Assembly: GCF_035695185.1 (NCBI RefSeq)
Contig: NZ_DASSES010000219.1
Coordinates: forward strand, 9,343 to 73,342
Direction of reading: 5' to 3'
From: Frateuria_A sp035695185
GTDB taxonomy: Bacteria; Pseudomonadota; Gammaproteobacteria; Xanthomonadales; Rhodanobacteraceae
DNA length: 64,000 nt
Under the pieces are notes generated by a model. It searched no databases. It saw only the letters and a program-made list of their open reading frames with translations, and was not told the origin of the DNA. The position numbers were made by a program, and so were the translations under genes. This document shows positions 52,123 through 62,709 of this stretch, piece after piece. Each line of letters begins with the position of its first letter. Position 1 is the stretch's first letter.

Positions 52123-52628
52123 TACTTCGCCGTGTACACGATCTCGACGCGACGGTTCTTGCTCCAGCAATCCTCGTTGTGCTCACGGCACACCGGCTTT
52201 TCCTTGCCGTAGGAGATCACTTCGACCTGGCTGGCCGAGCCGCCGTTGGCCTGCAGCGCGTCGGACACGGCATTGCCGCGGCGCTCGCCCAGGCCCAGGT
52301 TGTACTCGCGGGTGCCGCGCTCGTCGGTGTTGCCTTCCAGGCGGATGTGCGACTCCGGGCGGTCCTGCAGGTACTTGGCGTGGCACGCCATGATCTGCTG
52401 GAACTCCGGCTTGATCTCGGTCTTGTCGAAATCGAAGTACACGACGCGCTGGCGCAGGCAGGCGTCGGTGTCGAGGTCGGCCGGGGTGTACTTGTTGCTC
52501 TCGGGGGCCGGCTGGGTCTGCGGCTGCGGCTCCGGCTGGGGCTGCGGCTTGACTTCCTGCTTCTTCGAGCAAGCGGCAGCGCCGATGCAGAGCAGGGCGA
52601 CCAGGGCGACGCGAGCGGTCTTATTCAT
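52122..52628 (-). CDS. pal: Peptidoglycan-associated lipoprotein Pal
   Basis: A 168-residue outer-membrane lipoprotein. The signal ends at a lipobox IGAAAC, with the acylated Cys at residue 20, followed by a Pro/Gln/Glu-rich linker (about 25-45). The OmpA-like domain binds peptidoglycan through GNTDERGTREYNLGLGERR, and the FDFDKTEIKP segment is typical. It partners TolB and TolA. A 258-base gap with a hairpin separates it from tolB. Confidence 0.97.
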   Translation of the reverse strand: MNKTARVALVALLCIGAAACSKKQEVKPQPQPEPQPQTQPAPESNKYTPADLDTDACLRQRVVYFDFDKTEIKPEFQQIMACHAKYLQDRPESHIRLEGNTDERGTREYNLGLGERRGNAVSDALQANGGSASQVEVISYGKEKPVCREHNEDCWSKNRRVEIVYTAK

Positions 52629-52807
52629 GGGTGACGTTCCTTCAAAACGGGGTTTGAGTTCCGACAGTCAATGACGATTGCGGTGTTGGGACAGTGATCG
52701 CCGGTGGTCCGGCTTGTTGTGTGACGCTTGGTGTTACCGCGGGCCAGTCACTCGTCGCGCCTGGCAACCGTTGGCTGGACGCCTTTGGCCGCGCCCCGCC
52801 ATAAGCG

Positions 52808-52829
52808 AAATGGCGCCGAAGCGCCGTTT
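52808..52829 (-). terminator. Hairpin in the tolB-pal spacer
   Basis: Arms GGCGC and GCGCC around a TTCG tetraloop, extended by an A run before and T run after (AAAC...ATTT). It lies after tolB and before pal. It might weaken read-through and set lower levels of the downstream genes; the T run is short. Confidence 0.4.
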
Positions 52830-52886
52830 CTGCCCGCTCCATGGGCATTCCGCCGGAGCGCTCGCGCGCCCGACGGAAGACAAAGC

Positions 52887-54203
52887 TCAACGCTGCCGGT
52901 ACGGTCCCCAGGCCGGTTCGCGGACGTCCCCGTCGGACAGCACGAGGCGCTGGCGGACCTGGCCATCGGCCGAAACGGCATACAGCACGCCACGGCGCCC
53001 TTCCGTGGCCGCGTACAACAGCATGCTGGCGTTCGGTGCGAAACTCGGGGAGTCGTCAATCGGGCCGGGGGAGATGAAACGCACCTGCCCACCCAGATTG
53101 CGATCCATGATGGCAATACGATACACGTTCCCATTGCCCTGCACCATGGCGATCAGCTTGCCGTCGTAGCTGACGTCGGCATTGGCGTTGTTCTGCCCTT
53201 CGAAGCTGATGCGCGTCGGCGAACCGCCGCTGGCGGGCATCTGGTAGATCTGCGGCCGGCCGGAACGGTCGGAGGTGAAATAGAGGCTCTGCCCATCGGC
53301 AGACCAGGTCGGCTCGGTGTCGATCGACAGGCTGTTGGTCAGGCGCGTTTCGCGACGCGTGGCCATGTCGATGACGAAGATCTCTGGATTGCCCACGTAG
53401 GACAGCGACACGGCCAGCTTGCTGCCGTCCGGCGACCAGGCCGGCGCGCCGTTGATGCCCCGCTTGTGGGACGCGACCAGCTGGCGCGCACCGGTGGTGA
53501 TGTCCTGTACGTAGACCTGTGAATTGCCGCTCTCGAAGGACACGTAGGCGATCTTGGTGCCGTCCGGCGACCACGCCGGGGAGAGCAGCGACTCTCGCGA
53601 GCGGGCGACCACCTGCGGGTTGTAGCCGTCCGAATCGGCCACGATCAGCGAATACGTGGTGTTGTTGCCCAGCCCGACGGCGGTGATGTAGGCGATGCGG
53701 GTCCAGAACGCGCCGCGCACGCCGGTGATCTTCTCGTAGATCCGGTCGGCGATCTGGTGCGCGACGCCGCGCAGGTCGCCGGCCGGCGCGGTGAACGCCT
53801 GCGCCAGGAGACTCTGCTGCTTGTTCACGTCCCACAGCTCGTACTCGACCCGCAGCAGGCCACCGCCGGCGTCGCTGATGCGACCGACCGTGATGTAGTC
53901 CTGCTTGAGCAGCCGCCAGGTGGCGAACTTGATGTCGGCGCCGCGCGAGGGCGACTCGACGATCTCGCTCTTGGCCAGCGCACGGAACTTGCCGGAGCGG
54001 TTGAAGTCGTTGCGGATGACGTCGGCGACGTCGGTCGGCAGCGGGGCGCCGCCGTTCTGCGCGAACGGCACCACCGCGATCGGCGTGGCCGTCTTGACGC
54101 CACCGACGATGTCCACGTTGAGCGCCTGCGCACCCGCGGGTCCGGCGACGAGGGCGGCCAGACACAGCACGGCAAGGGCGAAGAGCGATTTCAAGTTGGG
54201 CAT
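52887..54203 (-). CDS. tolB: Tol-Pal system protein TolB
   Basis: A 438-residue periplasmic protein. The signal peptide is MPNLKSLFALAVLCLAALVA, cleaved near AGA. An N-terminal alpha/beta domain (about 30-160) is followed by a six-bladed propeller whose blades repeat the PAWSPDGTKIAYVSFESG type motif several times (for example PAWSPDGSKLAVSL and PTWSADGQSLYFTSD). It binds Pal and TolA. It follows tolA by seven bases. Confidence 0.96.
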   Translation of the reverse strand: MPNLKSLFALAVLCLAALVAGPAGAQALNVDIVGGVKTATPIAVVPFAQNGGAPLPTDVADVIRNDFNRSGKFRALAKSEIVESPSRGADIKFATWRLLKQDYITVGRISDAGGGLLRVEYELWDVNKQQSLLAQAFTAPAGDLRGVAHQIADRIYEKITGVRGAFWTRIAYITAVGLGNNTTYSLIVADSDGYNPQVVARSRESLLSPAWSPDGTKIAYVSFESGNSQVYVQDITTGARQLVASHKRGINGAPAWSPDGSKLAVSLSYVGNPEIFVIDMATRRETRLTNSLSIDTEPTWSADGQSLYFTSDRSGRPQIYQMPASGGSPTRISFEGQNNANADVSYDGKLIAMVQGNGNVYRIAIMDRNLGGQVRFISPGPIDDSPSFAPNASMLLYAATEGRRGVLYAVSADGQVRQRLVLSDGDVREPAWGPYRQR

Positions 54204-54210
54204 GAACGTC

Positions 54211-55138
54211 TCACTGCGGCCTGAAGGTAAGGGTCAGTTCGCGGCTGAAGACGCTCTCGAACCCCTTGTACGGCAAGGTCTTGGTCCTGAGCACGGCGTT
54301 CTCGATCGAGCGTTTGCCCGCATCGTCGTAGGGGCAGCTCGGATCGACCTTCGCACTCATCACATCGCCCCCCACCAACTGGACGATATGCACCTTGCAC
54401 GGAACATCCGGCATGTTATCCGGACGTAACCAGTTGGGCGTGACCGCATTCTGAATGGCCGCTGCATATTGGTCGGCCAGGGAGCTGTTCTGCGCGTTGT
54501 TGCCGGTCTGGCGCTGGGCGGCGTGCGGCACGTCGGTCAGGCCCTGGTCCTGCGCGTCCTTGAGGTCTTCCAGCTGTTGCTTGGCTTGCTTCGCACGGTT
54601 TTCCGCCTTCTGGCGCGCTGCGGCGGCCGCGTCCATCTTGGCGAACAGCTCGTCCAGCTGCTTCTTCTGCTCTTCCTTCTTCCTGGCCGCCTGGGCGTCC
54701 AGTTCGGCCTGGCGCTGGCGCTGCTTCTCTTCCTGCTCCTTCCTGGCATCCTCGGCCTTCTCCAGCGCGTCGGCGACGATCTTTTCCTGATCGACCACGT
54801 CCGGATGCTCCGGCGGCGGCGGCAGGGTCTTGATCTCCGGCGGCGGCGTTTTCACGTCCGGGGGGGTGACCGCGGGCGGCGGCGGGATGGTCGGCACCGG
54901 CCGGGCCTTCCTGACCGCCTTGGGCGGCGGCGCACCGGTGGGGCCGATCAGGGTTGCCTCGATCACCGGGCCTTGCAGCTCGAGCGGCTTGGCGCAGGTG
55001 ATCGGGTTCCAGCTCGCCGGCAGGTGCAGTGCCGCGAAAAAGCCTTCGTAGGTCGAACACGACAGGGTCGCCAGCCAGAGGAAGGCGACGATGCCCAGGT
55101 GCAGGACGGCGGACAGCAGCACCGCCGGCGAGATGCTC

Positions 55139-55152
<14 letters not shown>
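54211..55152 (-). CDS. tolA: Tol-Pal system protein TolA
   Basis: A 313-residue inner-membrane protein spanning the periplasm. One N-terminal helix (SPAVLLSAVLHLGIVAFLWL) is followed by a proline-rich stretch (about 75-110), a long Lys/Glu/Ala helix (about 120-215, for example QRQAELDAQAARKKEEQKKQ) and a C-terminal globular domain with the NWLRPDNMPDVPCKVHIVQL segment. The ATG at 55152 overlaps the tolR stop by 14 bases; the ORF extension upstream begins with a GTG and is not needed. Confidence 0.95.
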
Positions 55153-55594
<442 letters not shown>

Positions 55595-55606
55595 GGCCGT
55601 ACCCCG

Positions 55607-56293
55607 TCAGGCCACTTCGTCGGTCTGGATCTGCCGCTGCAGCACCGAGGAGAACTCTTCCTGGAACACCTCGTAGCGCGAGGCCACCCGCTCGACCTTG
55701 TTGGCATAGCGGTTGTAGGCCCACACCGCGGGGATCGCGGCGAACAGGCCCATGGCGGTGGCGATCAGCGCCTCGGAGATGTGCGGCGCGACTGCGGCGA
55801 TGGTGACGTCCTTGACCTCGCCCAGGCCCTGGAAGGCACCCATGATGCCCCACACGGTGCCGAACAGGCCCACGTACGGGCTGATCGACCCGACGTTGGC
55901 GAGGAACTCCAGGTTGCGCTCGAGCATGCCGATCTCGCGCGTACCGGCCACCCGCATGGCGCGCTCGGTGCCCTCCATGACGATGCGCACGTCGTAGGTC
56001 TTGCGCTGGCGCTGGCGGGCGAACTCGCGGAAGCCCGACTCGAAGATCGTCTCCATGCCGCCGTTGTCGGCATTGCGGCCGCTCACCTCGCGGAACAGGC
56101 CGGCCAGGTCGCCGCCGGACCAGAAGCGCTCCTCGAACGCCTCGGCGTTCTCCATCGCCGCCTTCATCTGGGAGTACTTGCGGATGATGATGACCCACGA
56201 CAGGAAGGAGAACACCAGCAGCAACAGCATGACCAGCTGTACGGGCAGGCTGGCCTCGGCGACCAGCTTGAAAATGTTCAATCCACCGTTCAT
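55607..56293 (-). CDS. tolQ: Tol-Pal system protein TolQ
   Basis: A 228-residue inner-membrane protein of the MotA/TolQ/ExbB family with three membrane helices. The first is VQLVMLLLLVFSFLSWVIII; the motor helices are PYVGLFGTVWGIMGAFQGLG and ALIATAMGLFAAIPAVWAYN, with the conserved polar residues that line the proton path. The ATG at 56293 is the family start (MNGGLNIF). ybgC precedes it by 49 bases. Confidence 0.96.
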   Translation of the reverse strand: MNGGLNIFKLVAEASLPVQLVMLLLLVFSFLSWVIIIRKYSQMKAAMENAEAFEERFWSGGDLAGLFREVSGRNADNGGMETIFESGFREFARQRQRKTYDVRIVMEGTERAMRVAGTREIGMLERNLEFLANVGSISPYVGLFGTVWGIMGAFQGLGEVKDVTIAAVAPHISEALIATAMGLFAAIPAVWAYNRYANKVERVASRYEVFQEEFSSVLQRQIQTDEVA

Positions 56294-56342
56294 GGCTTGG
56301 GGGTTCTCCGGGGCTTGCTTGTTTTGAAAACGAGGCGGGGTG

Positions 56343-56753
56343 TCAGGAGCCGAGGCCGGGCATGAGGTCCGCCGGGATCGGCGCCGGGCGCATGCGGTGC
56401 AGGTCCACGCAGGCGACCCGCACCTGCGCGCGAACCAGTTCCGTGCCATCCGTCCGGCCGATCACTTGATCGAACAGGATACTGGCTGAACGCCATGCTT
56501 TGATGGACACCGTCACCGACAATTCATCATCCAGCAGGGCCGGGCGCAGGAAGTCCAGTGCCATCGAGCGCACCATGAAGGCCAGGCCGGTGGCCTCGCG
56601 CAAGGCCGACTGGTCCACCCCCTGCGCACGCAGCCACTCGCTTCGGGCGCGCTCCATGAAGCGCAGGTAGCTGGCGTGGTAGACGACGCCGCCGGCGTCG
56701 GTGTCCTCCCAGTAGACGCGGACGGGCCAGGTGAAGGGGGGTGTCGGGGACAT
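56343..56753 (-). CDS. ybgC: Acyl-CoA thioesterase YbgC
   Basis: A 136-residue hot-dog-fold thioesterase that is regularly the first gene of the tol-pal operon. The catalytic Asp is in YWEDTDAGGVVYHASYLRFM, with ERARSEWLRAQGVDQSAL following. It acts on acyl-CoA or acyl-ACP and has been linked to phospholipid synthesis. The ATG at 56753 is preferred; a TTG three codons upstream is possible. Confidence 0.95.
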   Translation of the reverse strand: MSPTPPFTWPVRVYWEDTDAGGVVYHASYLRFMERARSEWLRAQGVDQSALREATGLAFMVRSMALDFLRPALLDDELSVTVSIKAWRSASILFDQVIGRTDGTELVRAQVRVACVDLHRMRPAPIPADLMPGLGS

Positions 56754-56848
56754 GGGCGGCAACTCGGTTCTGCGGAAACCCCGAGCATGCGTGTTGCCGT
56801 CGCCAGGTTCAAACCGCCAGGCAGGAACGCAGCCTGCCGCGGACCAGG

Positions 56849-57892
<1,044 letters not shown>

Positions 57893-58014
57893 GCGGCGAT
57901 TATGGCCGAGGCGAACGGGGAACGGGGGAACGGGGATCGCGGCAAACGGACCTCAGGCGCTGACCGGCGAGGCGGCGGCCATTCCCGTCTTCCGGCTCCC
58001 TGATCCCCGCCTGG

Positions 58015-59937
58015 TCAGATCTCCACCTGCGCGCCCAGCTCGATCAGGCGGTTGCCGGGGATCTGGAAGAACGCCGTCGCCGGCAGCGCGTTGCGGGCCA
58101 GGAAGACGAACAGCTTGTCGCGCCACAGCGCCATGCCGGGCCGGTGGGCGTCGGCCACGATGGTCTCGCGCGAGAGGAAGAAGGTGGTATCCATCAGATC
58201 GAAGGTCAGCCCCTCGCGGCCGCACAGCGAGAGCGCGTGCGGGATGTTCGGGTCCTCGGCAAAGCCGAAACGCAGTTCCAGCCCATAGAAGCCGCCGTCC
58301 ATCGCGGTGATCTCGATGCGCTCGTCCGCCTCGGCCACCGGCGTCTCCAGGATCTGCACCGTGAGCATCACGTTGCGCTCGTGCAGCACCTTGTTGTGCT
58401 TGAGGTTGTGCAGCAGCGCATGCGGCACGGAGTACTGGTTGGCGGTGAGGAACACCGCCGTGCCCGGCACCCGCAGCGGCGGATGCTCGGCCATGTTCTC
58501 GATGAACGGCGCCAGCGCCAGCCCACCCTGCTTGATCTCGCGCACCACCAGCTCGCGGCCGCGCCGCCAGGTGGTCATCACCGCGAACAGGAACAGGCCC
58601 AGCACCAGCGGGAACCAGCCGCCGTCGGGAATCTTCAGCGTGTTCGCGCCGAAGAAGGAAAGGTCCACGCACAGCAGGCCGATCGTCAGCGGGATCACCG
58701 CGGCCAGGCTCCAGTGCCAACGGCGCCAGGCCACCAGCATCACCAGCAGCGTGTCGATCGCCATGGTGCCGGTCACCGCGATGCCGTAGGCGCCGCCGAG
58801 TGCCTTGGAGGAACCGAAGCCGACCACGGTCAGGATCACCATCACCATCAGTGCGCGGTTGACCCACGGCAGGAAGATGTGGCCGATCGCCTCGCGAGAG
58901 GTATGCACCACCTGCATGCGCGGCACGAAGCCGAGCTGGATCGCCTGGCGGGTCACCGAGAACGCCCCGGAGATGACCGCCTGCGAGGCGATCACCGCCG
59001 CCGCGGTGGCCAGTGCGATCATCGGATAGCCGGCCCAGTCGGGCACCGCGTGGAAGAACGGATTGACCGCCGCCTGCGGCTCGCGCAGGAGCAGGCTTCC
59101 CTGGCCGTAGTAGTTGATCAGCAGCGACGGCAGCACGAAGGAGAACCAGGCGGCCCGGATCGGAAAGCGCCCGAAGTGCCCCATGTCGGTGTACAGCGCC
59201 TCGGCGCCGGTCACGCACAGCACCACGGCGCCGAGCGCGACGAACGCGATCGCGCCGTGCGAGGCGAAGAAGCGGATCGCATACCAGGGCGAGAGTGCCT
59301 TGAGCACCTCGGGCGCCTGGATGATGTTCCACACGCCGATGACCGCGAGCGTGAGGAACCACACCGCCATGACCGGCCCGAACAACGCCCCGACCTTGGC
59401 CGTCCCGTGCTTCTGCAGCCAGAACAGGCCCAGCAGGACCGCCACGGCCAGCGGCACCACCCAGTGCTCCAGCGAGGGTGCCACCACTTCCAGGCCTTCC
59501 ACCGCCGAAAGCACCGAAATCGACGGCGTGATCACGCCGTCGCCGAAGAACAGCGCCGCCCCGAGCAACGCCATCAGCATCACCACCCGCCGTGCCATCG
59601 GCGACCCGCCGACCGCGCGCTGGGCCAGGGTCATCAGCGCCATGATGCCGCCCTCGCCGCGGTTGTCGGCGCGCATCACCAGCGTGACGTACTTGACCGC
59701 CACCACGCTCACCAGGGCCCAGGTGATGAGCGAGAGCACGCCCAGCACCGTGCTCTCGGCCGGGTGCAGGCCGTATTCGGGGCGGAACACTTCGGCCAGC
59801 GTGTACAGCGGGCTGGTGCCGATGTCGCCGAACACCACGCCGATGGCGCCCAGGATCAGCGCGGCCTTGGTGCCGTGCAACTGCTCGCCGGCCTCGGGCT
59901 CGGCCGGCGGCCGGGCATTGTTGATCACGTCGTTCAT
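58015..59937 (-). CDS. kup: Low-affinity potassium transporter Kup
   Basis: A 640-residue potassium/proton symporter with about 12 helices and a C-terminal cytoplasmic domain. Recognisable motifs are LGAIGVVFGDIGTSPLYTLA, the NRGEGGIMALMTL segment, FGDGVITPSISVLSAVEGLE and ALFGPVMAVWFLTLAVIGVW. It begins nine bases after ruvA and is followed by ruvB, so a potassium carrier is embedded in the recombination operon. This could be ancestral in the family. Confidence 0.96.
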   Translation of the reverse strand: MNDVINNARPPAEPEAGEQLHGTKAALILGAIGVVFGDIGTSPLYTLAEVFRPEYGLHPAESTVLGVLSLITWALVSVVAVKYVTLVMRADNRGEGGIMALMTLAQRAVGGSPMARRVVMLMALLGAALFFGDGVITPSISVLSAVEGLEVVAPSLEHWVVPLAVAVLLGLFWLQKHGTAKVGALFGPVMAVWFLTLAVIGVWNIIQAPEVLKALSPWYAIRFFASHGAIAFVALGAVVLCVTGAEALYTDMGHFGRFPIRAAWFSFVLPSLLINYYGQGSLLLREPQAAVNPFFHAVPDWAGYPMIALATAAAVIASQAVISGAFSVTRQAIQLGFVPRMQVVHTSREAIGHIFLPWVNRALMVMVILTVVGFGSSKALGGAYGIAVTGTMAIDTLLVMLVAWRRWHWSLAAVIPLTIGLLCVDLSFFGANTLKIPDGGWFPLVLGLFLFAVMTTWRRGRELVVREIKQGGLALAPFIENMAEHPPLRVPGTAVFLTANQYSVPHALLHNLKHNKVLHERNVMLTVQILETPVAEADERIEITAMDGGFYGLELRFGFAEDPNIPHALSLCGREGLTFDLMDTTFFLSRETIVADAHRPGMALWRDKLFVFLARNALPATAFFQIPGNRLIELGAQVEI

Positions 59938-59946
59938 GTCACTCGC

Positions 59947-60546
59947 TCATGCACCCAGCGCGGCGCGCAGCGCCTTGCGGATGATTGCCTCGGCATCGTC
60001 GCCCTCGGCGGCGACCTTCTGCACCAGCCGGCTCACCTCGGCCGGCTTGTAACCCAGTTGCTGCAGGGCCACGGTGGCTTCGCCCGCCGGGTCCAGCGGC
60101 GCGCCCGCGGGTTTGCCGGGGAGACCCGGCAGCGCGGTACCCAGGCCCTCGACCCGGTCGCGCAGCTCGACCACGATGCGCTCGGCGGTCTTCTTGCCGA
60201 TGCCGGGAATCTTGGTCAGCGCGACCACATCGCCGGCCTGCACCAGCCGGGCGAAATCCGCGGTCGACACGCCCGAGAGCACCGCCAGGGCGATCTTCGC
60301 GCCGATCCCCGAGACCTTCTGCAGGTTCCGGAACAGCGCGCGCTCGTCGTCGCGCAGGAAGCCGTAGAGCGCGACACTGTCCTCCTTCACCGCGTAATGG
60401 GTGAGCAGGGTGACTTCCTTGCCGGTCTGCGGCAGGTCGTAGATGGTCGACATCGGCGCCTCCAGCTCGTAGCCGACGCCGCCGACGTCCACCAGCAGCC
60501 AGGGGGGCTGCCTGGACACCAGGATTCCGCGCAGTCGTCCGATCAT
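59947..60546 (-). CDS. ruvA: Holliday junction DNA helicase subunit RuvA
   Basis: A 199-residue tetrameric protein that binds the Holliday junction and loads RuvB. Domain I starts MIGRLRGILVSRQPPWLLVD, and the two helix-hairpin-helix motifs are KVSGIGAKIALAVLSG and KIPGIGKKTAERIVVELRD. Domain III (about 150-199) contacts RuvB. Its start overlaps the ruvC stop by four bases (ATGA). Confidence 0.97.
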   Translation of the reverse strand: MIGRLRGILVSRQPPWLLVDVGGVGYELEAPMSTIYDLPQTGKEVTLLTHYAVKEDSVALYGFLRDDERALFRNLQKVSGIGAKIALAVLSGVSTADFARLVQAGDVVALTKIPGIGKKTAERIVVELRDRVEGLGTALPGLPGKPAGAPLDPAGEATVALQQLGYKPAEVSRLVQKVAAEGDDAEAIIRKALRAALGA

Positions 60547-61148
60547 CGCCGCCTCCAGGCCGTCCGGGGAATGCCCACGCGTGCGAGGCTCGCGCGCGTG
60601 TGCGCATGGGCCACCGCGACTGCCAGCGCATCGGCGGCATCCGCCTGCAACGGCCCTTTCAGGCCGAGCAGGATGCCGACCATGTGCTGCACCTGGGTCT
60701 TGTCGCCGCGACCGCTGCCGACCACGGCCTGCTTGATTTCGGTGGGCGCGAACTCGTGCACGGCCAGGCCCCTGGCCGCCACGGCGCAGATCGCCGCGCC
60801 GCGTGCCTGGCCGAGCTTCAACGCCGAATCCGGGTTGCGTGCCATGAACACCCGCTCGATGCCGCACTCGGCCGGGCGGTGGGTTTCGATGATGGCGCAG
60901 AGCTCGTCAAAGATGCGTTTCAGGCGCAGCGGGAAGGTGTCCTCGCCGGCGACCGCCAGCGCGCCGTGGTGCACGTGCGTGAGCCTGCCCGCCGCATCCA
61001 CGTCGATGATGCCGAAGCCGGTACGCTGGCTGCCCGGGTCGATGCCGAGGATGCGGGTGGCGGACAGAGGGGCCGGTACCGCGGAACCGGCGGGATGCCC
61101 GCGCTCCCCGTTCCCCGCCCCCTGTTCCCCGACGGCCTTGCTAGCCAT
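60543..61148 (-). CDS. ruvC: Holliday junction resolvase RuvC with N-terminal extension
   Basis: A 201-residue nuclease that cuts Holliday junctions. The catalytic acids are visible in RILGIDPGSQRTGFG, ECGIERVFMARNP and DAADALAVAVAHAH. Typical RuvC starts at M(T)RILGIDPG; here about 31 residues of low-complexity sequence precede it (GEQGAGNGERGHPAGSAVPA). They are encoded in GGGGAACGGGG-type simple sequence also seen near 57910. No internal ATG or GTG with a ribosome site exists, and the start overlaps yebC by eight bases, so this start is accepted. Confidence 0.93.
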   Translation of the reverse strand: MASKAVGEQGAGNGERGHPAGSAVPAPLSATRILGIDPGSQRTGFGIIDVDAAGRLTHVHHGALAVAGEDTFPLRLKRIFDELCAIIETHRPAECGIERVFMARNPDSALKLGQARGAAICAVAARGLAVHEFAPTEIKQAVVGSGRGDKTQVQHMVGILLGLKGPLQADAADALAVAVAHAHTRASLARVGIPRTAWRRR

Positions 61149-61863
61149 CAGCCGGCAGCAGGGCGTTGTGATAGACCTCGCTCACGTCGTCCAGCGCATC
61201 GAGGCGCTCGAGCAGGTCGGTCAGCGGCTCGAGGACGTCCTCCGGCACCGCCACGCGGTTGTTCGGACGCATGCCCACACCGGCGTGCAGCGATTCCAGG
61301 CCGGCGTCGGCCAGCGCCTGCTGCACCACCTCGAAATTCTCCGGTGCGCAGATCACCGTGCTTTCGCCATGCTCGTTGACGACGTCGTCGGCGCCCGCTT
61401 CCAGCGCCGCCTCCAGCACCTTCTCCTCGGCCGCCTCGTCGCCGCCGGTGGCGAACGTCAGCTCGCCGCAGCGGGTGAACTGGAAGGCCACCGAGCCGGA
61501 GGTGCCCAGGTTGCCACCGTGCTTGGTCAGCGCGTGGCGCACGTCCGCGACGGTGCGGGTCGGGTTGTCGGTGAAGCACTCGATGATCATCGCCACGCCG
61601 CCGGGGCCGTAGCCCTCGTAGCGCAGCTCCTCGCCGGCGCCCTCGGCGCCCGAGCCGCGCTTGATCGCGCGCTCGATGGTGTCCTTGGTCATATTGGCCG
61701 ACAGCGCCTTGTCCACCGCCGCGCGCAGGCGCGGGTTGGCGGCCGGGTCGGCCACGCCGGCGCGGGTAGCGACGGTGATTTCTCGGATCAGCTTGGTGAA
61801 CACCTTCGCGCGCTTGGCGTCTTCGGCATTCTTGCGGCCTTCGATGGACGGGCCTCTACCCAT
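61141..61863 (-). CDS. yebC: YebC/PmpR family protein
   Basis: A 240-residue conserved protein. It begins MGRGPSIEGRKNAEDAKRAK, then ADPAANPRLRAAVDKALSAN and ERAIKRGSGAEGAGEELRYE, and ends with acidic helices. Family members have been described both as transcription factors and as helpers of ribosomes stalled on proline-rich stretches. It heads the ruv operon and overlaps ruvC by eight bases, a very common order. Confidence 0.96.
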   Translation of the reverse strand: MGRGPSIEGRKNAEDAKRAKVFTKLIREITVATRAGVADPAANPRLRAAVDKALSANMTKDTIERAIKRGSGAEGAGEELRYEGYGPGGVAMIIECFTDNPTRTVADVRHALTKHGGNLGTSGSVAFQFTRCGELTFATGGDEAAEEKVLEAALEAGADDVVNEHGESTVICAPENFEVVQQALADAGLESLHAGVGMRPNNRVAVPEDVLEPLTDLLERLDALDDVSEVYHNALLPADG

Positions 61864-61988
61864 GGCGGGAAAACCTGAACAATGGACAAGCGGGTGATTT
61901 TACTCCAACCCGCGCCGGCACCGACAAACCCCCTGACGACCGGGCCCGCGCGTGCGACCGGAGCCGGCAGCCGCACGCGGGCGCACTC

Positions 61989-62615
61989 CTAGAGGGAGGC
62001 GAAATGGCCGTTCTGCAGGAAATGCACCACCTGCTGGGCCGCGTCCGCCGACAGCACCAGTCCGGTATGGCTGGTCTCGACCACGCAGTGGTCGGTGAGG
62101 CCGGGCAGGCGCGTCTCGGCGACCGCCACGGTGCCATCGTGCTCGCCCTCCATGTGCGCCAGCATGGCGCCCAGGCCGATCGGCACGCGACCCGCGATGA
62201 CGCCGACCTCGCGCCCGCCGTCCCAGCGCTCCATGCCGTGCTCCAGCAGCTCCCGGTTGTGGCCCAGCAGTGCTTCGCCGCCCTGGCCGAAACCGGCGAA
62301 ACCGCGCGCGGCGGCACTTCCCTGCAGCGGGGAGCCCAGGCAGACGATCCGCCCCGGCGGCAGGTCGGCGGCTTCGCGGCAGGCCTGCAGCGCCAGCAAC
62401 CCGCCCAGGCTGTGGCCGACCAGGTGAACCGGGCCGGGTGCAAAGCGTCGCATGCGCAGGTGCAGGCGCTCGACGATGCGCTCCTGCGTGGCCACCACGC
62501 TCATGTAATCGAAACGGTCGACCGCGAAACCGGCATCGGCCATCCGCTTGTGCAGCAGGCCCAGCGCGAAGCCGCGCATCCACAGGCCGTGCAGCAGGAT
62601 GATCTGTTCGGACAT
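61989..62615 (-). CDS. Alpha/beta-hydrolase, lipase-like
   Basis: A 208-residue cytoplasmic-looking hydrolase (no signal peptide). It begins MSEQIILLHGLWMRGFALGL, and the nucleophile elbow is HLVGHSLGGLLALQACREA with Ser near residue 69. The Asp is probably in HMEGEHDGTVAV and the His in ETSHTGLVLSADA. It resembles small lipase/acyltransferase-like esterases of the PGAP1 type. Substrate unknown. It lies between aspS and yebC on the same strand. Confidence 0.85.
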   Translation of the reverse strand: MSEQIILLHGLWMRGFALGLLHKRMADAGFAVDRFDYMSVVATQERIVERLHLRMRRFAPGPVHLVGHSLGGLLALQACREAADLPPGRIVCLGSPLQGSAAARGFAGFGQGGEALLGHNRELLEHGMERWDGGREVGVIAGRVPIGLGAMLAHMEGEHDGTVAVAETRLPGLTDHCVVETSHTGLVLSADAAQQVVHFLQNGHFASL

Positions 62616-62709
62616 GGATTGGCGGCCGGTCGTAGGGTGGGCTTCTGCCCACCATGGGGTCTTCCGTCAGAGTGGCAAGGTGGGCCCAGGCCCACCTGCC
62701 CAACCTGCG

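Noticed and set aside
57905..57945. GGGGAACGGGG simple sequence between ruvB and kup as a regulatory site
   Set aside because: It is low-complexity with no palindrome; noted only for its likeness to the ruvC leader.
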